From CAYZTD01 sp964638155 (GTDB lineage: Archaea; Thermoplasmatota; E2; DHVEG-1), in assembly GCA_964638155.1 (NCBI GenBank), contig CAZWYI010000010.1, positions 1 through 64,000 on the forward strand: 64,000 bases of DNA, written 5' to 3'. Positions 53,746-61,812 of the stretch are shown one piece after another. Position numbers and translations under genes: made by a program. A model generated the notes under the pieces. It worked only from the letters and a program-made list of their open reading frames with translations, had not been told where the DNA came from and did no database searches. Each line of letters begins with the position of its first letter. Within the stretch, counting starts at the first letter, position 1.

Positions 53746-54360
53746 ATGGATGAAGAAGATATAAACTATAGATTTTTAAGAAAGATTCAGCAGCTGGAAA
53801 AAAAATCACCAAAATTATCAGATATAACAGATGATTTCTACAGTGAAGTTTTAGACTATATTAAAGATTTAGATAAAAGACTAAAAAACGAAGATTCAAA
53901 ACAAAAACAAAGAATCTTAGAAGAAGAAATAGATAATACAAAAAAGATATTTTTTAGTGTTTATGAATTTAGAGAAAAAAAGATTATTCTAGCAGCTATG
54001 TCAAAAGCCAGAAGCGGAAAACCCGCTGTTGAAAATATGATTGATAGTGAAAAAGAATTATTCAATAATGTTTTAGAAACAATTAAAAATTCTAGAGAAA
54101 AAAATTTATCAAAAAAAAATGAAACAAAAGTTAAAGAAGAGGAAAAAATAGAAAAAAAAGAAGAAAAAGGCAATAACAACGATTTAAAACAAAAAGGAAA
54201 AGATTTAAATCCAATAGTAAGAGTAAAAAAAGATATTCCTGAATTTGTTGGAACAGATAAAAAGAAATATAAGTTAAAAAAAGACGATGTTTTAACAATA
54301 TCAGAAGACATGTGTGATATGCTCTCAAAAAGAAAAGCATGTGAAAAAATTGAAATTTAA
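53746..54360 (+). CDS. GINS complex subunit (Gins51/Gins15-like)
   Basis: The 204-aa protein has an A domain of helices (about 1-115, FLRKIQQLEKKSPKLSDITDDFYSEVLDYI... and EFREKKIILAAMSKARSG), a Lys/Glu-rich linker (116-150) and a C-terminal B domain (VRVKKDIPEFVGTDKKKYKL, with SKRKACEKIEI). This A-then-B order defines Gins51. It joins MCM and the GAN/RecJ-like protein in the replicative helicase. TATA box TCTATATAAAAATA (about 53706-53719) predicts an almost leaderless mRNA. Confidence 0.9.
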   Translation: MDEEDINYRFLRKIQQLEKKSPKLSDITDDFYSEVLDYIKDLDKRLKNEDSKQKQRILEEEIDNTKKIFFSVYEFREKKIILAAMSKARSGKPAVENMIDSEKELFNNVLETIKNSREKNLSKKNETKVKEEEKIEKKEEKGNNNDLKQKGKDLNPIVRVKKDIPEFVGTDKKKYKLKKDDVLTISEDMCDMLSKRKACEKIEI

Positions 54361-54434
54361 GATAACATTATACTTTATATATCACCTCCATATTACGTCT
54401 TCACTCTGGTATTAAATAATTAAAGGAGTTTAGT

Positions 54435-54716
54435 ATGAAAAAACCAAGGAAAATCAAAAGATACTGTCCAAAATGCAAAAAACATACCATTCATGAAGTA
54501 CACAAAATAAAAAAGAGAAAAGCAAGTGAATTTAAACAAGGACAAAGACGTTTCAGAAGAGTTATGAGAGGATACCGAGGTTTTCCAAGGCCAAAACCTG
54601 AGGGAAGAGAAAAAACAAGTAGAAGGGCAAACTTAAAATATACTTGTACAGAATGTAAAAAAAGTACTCAACCAGCAAGCATAAGAGCTAAAAAAGTTGA
54701 GGTGAGCGAAAGATGA
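54435..54716 (+). CDS. rpl44e: 50S ribosomal protein L44e
   Basis: The 93-aa protein has the L44e zinc ribbon: CPKC-x-KHTIHEVHK near the N-terminus and YTCTECKKSTQP near the C-terminus. A basic middle contains GQRRFRRVMRGYRGFPRPKP. AAGGAG lies 7 bases before the ATG. It heads the conserved archaeal cluster L44e-S27e-aIF2a-Nop10. Its stop overlaps the S27e start (ATGA). Confidence 0.97.
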   Translation: MKKPRKIKRYCPKCKKHTIHEVHKIKKRKASEFKQGQRRFRRVMRGYRGFPRPKPEGREKTSRRANLKYTCTECKKSTQPASIRAKKVEVSER

Positions 54717-54889
54717 GAGAAACTAAAAGCAAATTTATAAAGGTTCGTTGTAAAGACTGTGAAAACGAACAAATTCTTTTCAACAATGCATCTACTACAG
54801 TTTCATGTCATATATGTGGAAGTAAACTTGCTGTTCCAAAAGGCGGTAGAGCAAAAATAAAAGGCGAGATTTTAGAAGTAATTGAATAA
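54713..54889 (+). CDS. rps27e: 30S ribosomal protein S27e
   Basis: The 58-aa protein has the four-Cys zinc ribbon VRCKDCENEQ...VSCHICGSKL, then VPKGGRAKIKGEILE, typical of archaeal S27e. It starts inside the L44e stop region (ATGA overlap) and ends 20 bases before the aIF2-alpha gene. Length is normal for the family. Confidence 0.96.
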   Translation: MRETKSKFIKVRCKDCENEQILFNNASTTVSCHICGSKLAVPKGGRAKIKGEILEVIE

Positions 54890-54909
54890 AAATCACAGGT
54901 TTTATTAAT

Positions 54910-55707
54910 ATGGAAAATAAAACAAAAAAAGATTATCCTGAGGAAGGAGAGCTAATTGTAGGCACAGTAAAAAATGTACAAAATTTTGGTGCATTTATAC
55001 TTTTAGATGAGTATCCTGGTAGAGAAGGATTTATTCATATTGCAGAAATAGCTACAGGATGGGTAAAAAGAATAAGAAACCATATTAAAGAAAAACAAAA
55101 AGTTGTATGTAAAGTTTTAAATGTTGATACTCAAAAAGACCATATTGATTTATCATTGAAAAGAGTAAATGAACATCAAAAGCGAGATAAAATACAGGAA
55201 TGGAAAAATTCTCAAAAAGCAGAAAAACTTTTAGAGATGGTTGCAAAAAAATTAGATATAACACTTGATCAAGCATACTCCCAATTTGGTAATAAGCTAA
55301 AAGACAGATATGGTACACTTTATACTGCTTTTGAAGAAGCAGCATTTGATATAGAAACGCTAAAAAAAGACGGATTTAAAGGCCCATGGTTAGATGCATT
55401 TAAAGAAATAGCTAACCAAAATATAACCATACCTTTTGTAGATATCAAGGGTTATGTTGATGTACAATCTTTTCTACCTGATGGATTAAAACATATAAAA
55501 GAAGCACTTTCTGATGGTGAACAAACAAAGTTTGAAGATGTTGAGATAACAATAAAATATATTGGAGCACCACATTATAGTATTAATGTTAAAGCACCTG
55601 ACTACAAAATTGCTGAAAACGAACTTAAAAAAGCAGTAGAAAAGATTCAAGCAAATATCGAAAAACATGATGGAATCTGTAAATTCCATAGAAAACTTGA
55701 GGATTAA
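54910..55707 (+). CDS. translation initiation factor aIF2 subunit alpha
   Basis: The 265-aa protein has an N-terminal S1 domain (about 10-85, GELIVGTVKNVQNFGAFILLDEYPGREGFIHIAEI, here shortened in mind to its core GTVKNVQNFGAFILL). A helical domain (85-175) and the C-terminal alpha-beta domain (EITIKYIGAPHYSINV-type) follow. It binds aIF2-gamma and initiator tRNA complexes. The nop10 ATG follows its stop with no gap, so they are translated from one message. Confidence 0.96.
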   Translation: MENKTKKDYPEEGELIVGTVKNVQNFGAFILLDEYPGREGFIHIAEIATGWVKRIRNHIKEKQKVVCKVLNVDTQKDHIDLSLKRVNEHQKRDKIQEWKNSQKAEKLLEMVAKKLDITLDQAYSQFGNKLKDRYGTLYTAFEEAAFDIETLKKDGFKGPWLDAFKEIANQNITIPFVDIKGYVDVQSFLPDGLKHIKEALSDGEQTKFEDVEITIKYIGAPHYSINVKAPDYKIAENELKKAVEKIQANIEKHDGICKFHRKLED

Positions 55708-55872
55708 ATGCCTGATATATTCTATTGTAAAAACTGTAAAACCTATACTTTAAAAAAGATTTGTGATAACTGCATGGGAAAAACTATTTCAAAAAATCCC
55801 CCCAGGTTTTCAATACAAGATCATTATGGTAAATATAGAAGAAAACTTAAAAGACTAGAAAATAAGAGTTGA
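55708..55872 (+). CDS. nop10: H/ACA ribonucleoprotein subunit Nop10
   Basis: The 54-aa protein has a small zinc ribbon (FYCKNCKTYTLKKICDNC) and the C-terminal helix region NPPRFSIQDHYGKYRRKLK, the Nop10 signature. It joins Cbf5 and Gar1 in RNA-guided pseudouridylation. It lies directly between aIF2-alpha and the PAC2 gene, as in many archaea. Confidence 0.96.
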   Translation: MPDIFYCKNCKTYTLKKICDNCMGKTISKNPPRFSIQDHYGKYRRKLKRLENKS

Positions 55873-55878
55873 TAAAAT

Positions 55879-56643
55879 ATGGATTACGTATCTGTAAGAT
55901 ATATAGATAAAAAACCCAAGCTAAAAAAACCTATTCTAATCGAAGGATTACCAGGTATTGGAAATGTCGGTAAGCTTGCTGTCGAGCATTTAATAGATAC
56001 AATCAATGCTAAAAAATTTGCAGAACTACATTGTAAAGACTTTCCACCACAGGTTTTTATAAACCCTGATGGCACAATAGAATTAGTAAATAATGAGTTC
56101 TACTATTATAAAGCTAAAAACAAAAAACAAAGAGATATGATACTTATAACTGGTGACTACCAAGGTCTTTCATCACAAGGACAATACGAACTTGTTGAAA
56201 AAATACTAGATATATCAGAAGAATTTGATATACAAGAACTATTCACCTTAGGTGGATATGGACTCGGCCATGATATTCAAAAGCCAAAGGTGCTATGTGC
56301 TACAACAGATAAAAGTTTAGTAAAAGAAATGAAAAAACATGGAGCAGTATTTAAGAAAAATGAACCAGGCGGTGGAATAGTTGGCGCAAGTGGTCTTTTA
56401 CTTGGACTTGGGAAAATTAGAGGACTTAAAGGCACCTGCTTTATGGGTGAAACACCAGGTTATTTGGTTGATCCAAAGAGCGCTAAAGCGGTATTAAAAA
56501 TACTTGCAAAAATAACAAACATTAAAGTTGATCTATCTGCCTTAGAAGAAAAAGCAAAAGAAATCGAGCATATTGCACATCAACTAAAAGAAATGGAAAA
56601 TATATCAAAAGAAAAAACAGAAGAACTAAAATATATAGGTTAA
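55879..56643 (+). CDS. PAC2-family proteasome assembly chaperone-like protein
   Basis: The 254-aa protein has the PAC2 family start LIEGLPGIGNVGKLAVEHLID, then LITGDYQGLSSQGQYELVEKIL, GGYGLGHD and GGGIVGASGLLLGLG. A C-terminal helical tail follows. Archaeal members (PbaA/PbaB-like) are proteasome-related ATP-independent chaperones or assembly factors. It is the last gene of the L44e cluster, six bases after nop10. Confidence 0.92.
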   Translation: MDYVSVRYIDKKPKLKKPILIEGLPGIGNVGKLAVEHLIDTINAKKFAELHCKDFPPQVFINPDGTIELVNNEFYYYKAKNKKQRDMILITGDYQGLSSQGQYELVEKILDISEEFDIQELFTLGGYGLGHDIQKPKVLCATTDKSLVKEMKKHGAVFKKNEPGGGIVGASGLLLGLGKIRGLKGTCFMGETPGYLVDPKSAKAVLKILAKITNIKVDLSALEEKAKEIEHIAHQLKEMENISKEKTEELKYIG

Positions 56644-56651
56644 AAAAATTT

Positions 56652-57068
56652 TTAAATAAATTTTATTTCTGATGCAATCAATTCTACAATTGGCGGACCT
56701 ATCTCACTGATATCAACTAATTCTCCAGAGACAGCATAATTGTTGCCGGTTGTAAAGTTTTCTAATGTATTATTATCAACAATGTTTTCAAGATTTAATA
56801 AAAGCATTTCATCGGGATTAGGTTTAGCAGTAGTTGTAACCGCAGGTATTAAATAATCATCATCACCAGATGTATAATACACTCCTTTTACTGTGATTTC
56901 TTTACCTATGTAGTTTTCTTTATTTCTAATTACCTCACCTACAGATAAATATTTTTCAGGACCTGTCGGCGGGTTTAAAGCAATATATGCTATACCTAGG
57001 ATAACTAAGATTACGATTACTATATATATAAAAGTTCTTGGTTGAATTTTTGGTTTTTTTACAGCCAT
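56652..57068 (-). CDS. membrane-anchored OB-fold-like protein
   Basis: The 138-aa protein has a basic N-terminus, one membrane segment (about 13-30) and a small beta-barrel domain (about 40-138, SVGEVIRNKENYIGKEITVKGVYY and YAVSGELVDI). This fits a tRNA_anti-like/CcmE-like OB fold outside the membrane. The expected CcmE heme His is not visible, so it is not CcmE proper. It converges with the PAC2 gene, 8 bases apart. Function unknown. Confidence 0.75.
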   Translation of the reverse strand: MAVKKPKIQPRTFIYIVIVILVILGIAYIALNPPTGPEKYLSVGEVIRNKENYIGKEITVKGVYYTSGDDDYLIPAVTTTAKPNPDEMLLLNLENIVDNNTLENFTTGNNYAVSGELVDISEIGPPIVELIASEIKFI

Positions 57069-57115
57069 AACATCCTACCTCTAACAAAACTAAAATAAAA
57101 AACTTGTTAATAACC

Positions 57116-57952
57116 CTATCCATCTAAACAAATATTATATGTATTTTCAGGGTTTTCTTTATGGATAATATTAGCCTCATCACAAGTTAAAAGTCCTTTT
57201 TCAATGAAATCTTTTGTTCTTTTAGGAACAGTTTTAGGCCCAAGTACCGCTCCTGGTCTTTTTAAATCATCAATGTAATCTGTCTCCATCATGAAACGCG
57301 TACCTTTACCTAATGCTTTTCTAATATTTTTTTTAGATGCAAGAACAGACGGCATAAGACCATAGTTTTCCTCTTCTAAAACAAATGGTGGAGAAAAATG
57401 TTTAACAATCTTATCTGGTTTTAACCCAACTTTTTTACCCATTTCTACAAATTCTTTACAGTTTTCTTTGGTAGTTGACTCAGTATGTAAAACTACTGGA
57501 ACATTAATTTCTTTAGCAATTTTCATACCATATGAAAGAATAAGGTCGGAATCATCAATTACCTGTTTATTACATTCAAAATGAGGTCTTCCTATTTCAC
57601 CAATTCCAATGCAAATATCATATTCTTGGCACAATTCAGCTGCTTCATCCATACCTTTCTTCATAATATCAATTGTTTTTTTTATTCCAAATTTTTTAGA
57701 AAGCGCTAAGTAATCTACAGGATAAGGACCTACTGTTACAAAAACTCCTACATCAATTTTTTTACTAATTTCATGTGCCATATCTAGGGTAATCTTGTAA
57801 CAACTAAGGTAGCTTTTTTCTTCAATTACTTTTTCAACCATAGGATATTGACATAATACAAAATGAGTTCCACCTGCTTTTTTGAAATCTTTAATTGCAT
57901 CAAGATATCTTCCATCTTTTCTTAGATGCAGATGGTTGTCAAAAATTATCAA
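57116..57952 (-). CDS. TatD-like metal-dependent hydrolase (COG1099 type)
   Basis: I place the start at the TTG at 57952, with GAGGTG nine bases upstream; the GTG at 57964 would overlap that site. The roughly 278-aa protein has IFDNHLHL (two metal His), GIGEIGRPHF, VVLHTESTT and KHFSPP plus METDYIDD. These are the metal-site order of TatD/amidohydrolase enzymes. The archaeal COG1099 branch has no assigned substrate, and TatD relatives are often nucleases. Confidence 0.85.
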   Translation of the reverse strand: MIIFDNHLHLRKDGRYLDAIKDFKKAGGTHFVLCQYPMVEKVIEEKSYLSCYKITLDMAHEISKKIDVGVFVTVGPYPVDYLALSKKFGIKKTIDIMKKGMDEAAELCQEYDICIGIGEIGRPHFECNKQVIDDSDLILSYGMKIAKEINVPVVLHTESTTKENCKEFVEMGKKVGLKPDKIVKHFSPPFVLEEENYGLMPSVLASKKNIRKALGKGTRFMMETDYIDDLKRPGAVLGPKTVPKRTKDFIEKGLLTCDEANIIHKENPENTYNICLDG

Positions 57953-58015
57953 TAAATAATACACCTCAGACTATTCAATTCTTGAAATTTATTAGAATAA
58001 ACAAAAAGATGTTTT

Positions 58016-58375
58016 TTAAAATTTATTGTTTTTTTTGTATTTTCTTACATAATATGAGTAACCTTTTGCAGATATATCTTCTTCTTTTCCGGTTATCATC
58101 TCAATTATTGCCTGAGCTAATAGCCATCCAAAATAACCCATAAAAAACGTAAAAAAACCAGCTATACTATATCCTAATATAACCTGCATATAATTTTGAC
58201 CGCCAGTTACAAACAATACAAATATACCTATTGTTATAAATAAGAAAATTAAAAGAAAAACCCATCTCAATGCATGCATAGTTAATTTCACTGTTTTACT
58301 AGGTAATTCTTCCAATGATATTTTTTTGTCAAAAAGTTTTGATATATTATTCTGTTTAAATTTATTCCTATGCAT
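58016..58375 (-). CDS. small membrane protein with two to three spans
   Basis: The 119-aa protein has a charged N-terminus (1-33), hydrophobic segments at about 36-60 and 68-97 (the second probably two short helices, ILGYSIAGFFTFFMGYFGWLLAQAII), and a basic C-terminus. GGAGGG lies 6 bases before the ATG, so it is well supported as a gene. No family recognised. Confidence 0.75.
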   Translation of the reverse strand: MHRNKFKQNNISKLFDKKISLEELPSKTVKLTMHALRWVFLLIFLFITIGIFVLFVTGGQNYMQVILGYSIAGFFTFFMGYFGWLLAQAIIEMITGKEEDISAKGYSYYVRKYKKNNKF

Positions 58376-58447
58376 TTTTTCCCTCCTAGATACTCAAAAT
58401 TATTGTTAATAGAGCAATCCCGATTAGAGTAACATAATGTAAAGATC

Positions 58448-58530
58448 TAAGGCTTTAAAAGATTAGTTTGTATCTAATAATGCAGATACACTGCATTTGC
58501 ATATGCACATAACTAAATAAGGCTTACATT
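58448..58530. other. hairpin-rich intergenic stretch with a direct repeat
   Basis: Between two divergent genes, TAAGGCTT occurs twice (about 58449 and 58520). The stretch between them holds ATTAG/CTAAT (about 58463-58479), the perfect hairpin ATGCAG-ATACA-CTGCAT (58482-58498) and GCATATGC (about 58500-58507). A TATA-like TTTTATAAG (about 58540) farther on probably serves the gene at 58582. It could be a regulatory leader or small RNA; no family matched. Confidence 0.35.
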
Positions 58531-58581
58531 TTAAAAAATTTTATAAGAAAACATGTGATTTGCACTTTTGAAGGAGAGTCA

Positions 58582-59400
58582 ATGACTACTAAAGGTGATG
58601 AGGAGTTTACTATCAATATTATTCCAAGAAATAAAGATAAAAACAAAATAAAGGATGAAGTGTTAGATGAAAACTTCAAAAGAGCTGAAAAAAAAATAAA
58701 TGATAATGGGAATGACTTAGGTAAAAAAAAGAAACAGACTTTTTTAAAAATAGGCATCATGATTTTTATAGTAGCAATTCTCTGTTTAGGTATAATAAGG
58801 TATGTACCATGGATGTATATAAATTACAGTCCAACAGAAGAGGATAGTGAAAATTTTGAAAATTTTTATTACAAAAATTTTTACCATGAAGAAAAAAATA
58901 TAAACCAAACCGTAGAAAAATTTTTTAACTCTCAAAATAGCAGTAAATTAACTGGAATAGACATTAATGATTTCACAATTGTGCCAAACCTTAGCAACTA
59001 TATTTTTTATTTACTTGGTTTGATGGGTATTGTTTTTACCGCAATAGTATTAGTTGATAAGAAAAAAGATTTTTTCTCATTCAAAAATTTGACTATTTTT
59101 CATACTCTTTTTTCAGCTATAGTAGCAATTTTATTAATATATCTAATATTTGTAAATATAAGATTTCTTGGCGCCCAAATTCTAATTTTCAAAAATATAG
59201 ATTTACTTAACGACATTTTTACTAAACTAATACTAACATTTCCTGCCTCTATTTTTTTAATAGGTATCTCATCTTTTTTCCTTAAAATCTGTCTTACAAT
59301 TATAAAATCAAATTTCCAAGAGATTAACAAATTACACGATAAAAAATATATACGTAGGTATCTTGAAAAAACTAAATTACAAGGAGAAACAAGATTATGA
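58582..59400 (+). CDS. multi-span membrane protein, partner of the zinc-ribbon protein
   Basis: I start at the ATG at 58582, with GGAG just upstream; the longer frame begins with a GTG. The 272-aa protein has a charged N-terminus (1-55), one span (about 56-78), an extracytoplasmic loop (80-140), then three spans (about 143-162, 178-200 and 215-245) and a basic C-terminus. Its last bases overlap the start of the next gene (ATGA), so the two are co-translated. No family recognised. Confidence 0.78.
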   Translation: MTTKGDEEFTINIIPRNKDKNKIKDEVLDENFKRAEKKINDNGNDLGKKKKQTFLKIGIMIFIVAILCLGIIRYVPWMYINYSPTEEDSENFENFYYKNFYHEEKNINQTVEKFFNSQNSSKLTGIDINDFTIVPNLSNYIFYLLGLMGIVFTAIVLVDKKKDFFSFKNLTIFHTLFSAIVAILLIYLIFVNIRFLGAQILIFKNIDLLNDIFTKLILTFPASIFLIGISSFFLKICLTIIKSNFQEINKLHDKKYIRRYLEKTKLQGETRL

Positions 59401-60593
59401 AAAAATCTTACTCTGAAATAATAAAAAATTTATGCATATTATTACTTCTCCTTAGTATTACTATTTTGATGTTGAACTCTATTTTACCAGTGGTAAAAAT
59501 AGATAATTACAATGGAGGCAAATCACTTTTTTTAAACATTGCAAACATGCAAGAAAATGATAATCTAGAAGTTCAAGATACTTACAATATACTTGAAAAA
59601 AATAATATGTTACTTTGGATTGTTATAATATTGTTAATGCTGAATTTACTGGCATTGATAATTGAGCAGTCAGAAATCTCTTTTTTATTTTCAAAATTTT
59701 TATTAGGATTAGGATTGCCTATTTTTGTCATATCTTGTTTAATTGGGTATAATTACTATCTTATTAACATGGAAATTATTAACATAAATTCCCTTAGTTT
59801 TACAAATATAATTTTTCCGATAAAATGCATGTATATAATTTGGATTTTCTTATTTGCATTGTTATTGATTTCATTTTTACATTTCTTCAATTTGTTAAAA
59901 AGCCTATTTAAAGAAATGAAAAAATACACAGATTTTAGAAAAGAGAAAAAAAGGCATATCAAAAAATCTAAAAAAGAAAGTGAGTCAAAAGATAAAGAAG
60001 GAAAGGTTTTATTTGAAGAAAAACAAGAAGAAAATATAAACACAAAAAAAGAGAAAATAGAAAATTGGCTAAGAGAAGAAGCTAAAACAGTTGCCAGTAA
60101 AGATAAACAAAAACTAGAAAATGAAAAAGGAAAAATGGAACTTAATTTTGAGGAAAATAAAAGTCAAACAAAACCAGAAAAACTAGACGTTGAAATTGAA
60201 AAAGATGAAAAAAGTTCTGAGACAGATGAGATACGGGAAGATAAAAAGGTAGAATATATAAAAAAATCTTCAACTAATGTCTTTAAAGAAGATAAAAATA
60301 AAACAAAATCAGATAGTTTAGAAAAACTAAACACTGATAAATCATTGGAAGAGGCGTTAAATAACGCTATAAAAAAGAAAAAAGGAAAGGGAAAATCTGA
60401 TTCTATAGATAAAGAAAATAAACAATTGAAAGAAGTAGAAGAAAAAAAAGATAAAGCAAAAACAGAAGAAGAAATAGATAAATATGACGTTAAATGCCCT
60501 AAATGCAACCATGTTTTTTCAATAGATAAAAAAGAAGGAATTAATAAAATCAAATGCCCAAAATGCGGTAAAGAAGGTATTGTAAAGCTTTAA
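59397..60593 (+). CDS. four-span membrane protein with charged linker and C-terminal zinc ribbon
   Basis: The 398-aa protein has four membrane spans (about 11-31, 66-86, 94-116 and 140-165). A long Lys/Glu-rich disordered linker (about 175-360) follows. The C-terminal zinc ribbon is CPKCNHVFSIDKK...IKCPKCGKEG. Such ribbons bind nucleic acid or protein. The ribbon would be cytoplasmic. It is co-translated with the preceding membrane protein, and the two probably form a complex. Function unknown. Confidence 0.8.
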   Translation: MKKSYSEIIKNLCILLLLLSITILMLNSILPVVKIDNYNGGKSLFLNIANMQENDNLEVQDTYNILEKNNMLLWIVIILLMLNLLALIIEQSEISFLFSKFLLGLGLPIFVISCLIGYNYYLINMEIININSLSFTNIIFPIKCMYIIWIFLFALLLISFLHFFNLLKSLFKEMKKYTDFRKEKKRHIKKSKKESESKDKEGKVLFEEKQEENINTKKEKIENWLREEAKTVASKDKQKLENEKGKMELNFEENKSQTKPEKLDVEIEKDEKSSETDEIREDKKVEYIKKSSTNVFKEDKNKTKSDSLEKLNTDKSLEEALNNAIKKKKGKGKSDSIDKENKQLKEVEEKKDKAKTEEEIDKYDVKCPKCNHVFSIDKKEGINKIKCPKCGKEGIVKL

Positions 60594-60600
60594 AATTTTT

Positions 60601-61806
60601 TTACTTATCAGATATTATTCTTACTACGTCTCCATCTTTTAGTTTATGATCAGAACCAATTGTTCTTTGTGTTTTTGCATCTATTGCTCTGATAAAATTA
60701 TCACCTAGATCAGTGTGCACTTTGTATGCTAAATCCTTAGCTGTAGTTCCTCTTTTCATAAAATAAGCATCAGGTAATATTCTTCCTTCTTTATCTGTTA
60801 AATGGGTTTCATCTTCAACAGGATATACTACAATCAAATCAAGCATTTCTACAGCTTTTTCTATACATTTTTGTATGCCTGTAGAGCCGTATTTTTCTAA
60901 AACATTTTGTTTTATAAAATCAAGAGCTTTTATTTGTTTTTCATTCAAATTTGCATTATCTAGTAATTTAAAGTCGCTATCACCCGGTTTGTATTCTATT
61001 AAATTTTTATTTGCAGCATTTGATAATGCAAGCTCTGACTCGGCACTTGTTGGAACAACTATGTATCCTCTTTTTTGTATCTCATTTATTTTTGATTTAA
61101 TAGTATCTTGTGCGTTATCAATTTTGTTGAAAGCTATAATCATTGGTTTACTTAGTTTTCTTAGGTCATCTGAAAAATCCATAAGCTCTTTTTCTGTCCA
61201 TTCATTTGGCCTATCTTTTTTTAATTTTAAATCACGGATTGCTTTATTTATATGATCCTCAGTTATACCAAGACCTGTTAACTGCTCTGCAAGCATTTTA
61301 TCTATTTTTCTATTTTCTAGTTTGCACTTTCTTGAAATAGTGCCCCAGTTTTTTTTTAGGATTCCTAAAAGCCAATACGTTATTTCCTTTTCCAAAAAAA
61401 CTACATCTTTTACAGGATCATAATCCTTATTTTTACATACATTTCCTTCTTCATCTGTACAACCTGAAGAATCTACTATATGTATAAGTGCATCTGCTCT
61501 TCTTAAATCATCTAAAAATTTATTTCCAAGACCTCTTCCTTTAAATGCGTCTGGTACAAGCCCTGCTACATCTATTGCTTCAATTGGTACAAAGCGAGTG
61601 CCATCTATACATTTTGAATTATGTGGCGTGCATGTTACATTGAACTGTTTACATGGGCAAGGTTTTCCTACATACATAACCCCCATATTTGCATCAATTG
61701 TTGTAAAAGGATAATTAGCTATTTCAGCATGAGCATCTGTTGCAGCGTTAAAAAATGTAGATTTGCCTACATTTGGTTTTCCAACTATCCCTATTTGCAT
61801 GCTCAT
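60601..61806 (-). CDS. archaeal YchF/Obg-family GTPase with TGS domain
   Basis: The 401-aa protein has G1 IVGKPNVGKSTFFNA (about 6-20), G3 IDVAGLVPDAFKGRGLGNKFLDDLR, G4 AFNKIDN, a helical insert and a C-terminal TGS domain (GTTAKDLAYKVHTDLGDNF). CKQFNVTCTPHNSKC and CKNKDYDPVKD are archaeal features. YchF-type proteins bind ribosomes and may prefer ATP. GGAG precedes the ATG. Six bases separate it from the stop of the upstream bactofilin-like gene, suggesting one operon. Confidence 0.92.
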   Translation of the reverse strand: MSMQIGIVGKPNVGKSTFFNAATDAHAEIANYPFTTIDANMGVMYVGKPCPCKQFNVTCTPHNSKCIDGTRFVPIEAIDVAGLVPDAFKGRGLGNKFLDDLRRADALIHIVDSSGCTDEEGNVCKNKDYDPVKDVVFLEKEITYWLLGILKKNWGTISRKCKLENRKIDKMLAEQLTGLGITEDHINKAIRDLKLKKDRPNEWTEKELMDFSDDLRKLSKPMIIAFNKIDNAQDTIKSKINEIQKRGYIVVPTSAESELALSNAANKNLIEYKPGDSDFKLLDNANLNEKQIKALDFIKQNVLEKYGSTGIQKCIEKAVEMLDLIVVYPVEDETHLTDKEGRILPDAYFMKRGTTAKDLAYKVHTDLGDNFIRAIDAKTQRTIGSDHKLKDGDVVRIISDK

Positions 61807-61812
61807 ATTTAT

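Noticed and set aside
56652..57068. CcmE heme chaperone
   Set aside because: The small beta-barrel and N-terminal anchor fit, but the heme-binding His motif is missing and no other cytochrome maturation genes are nearby.
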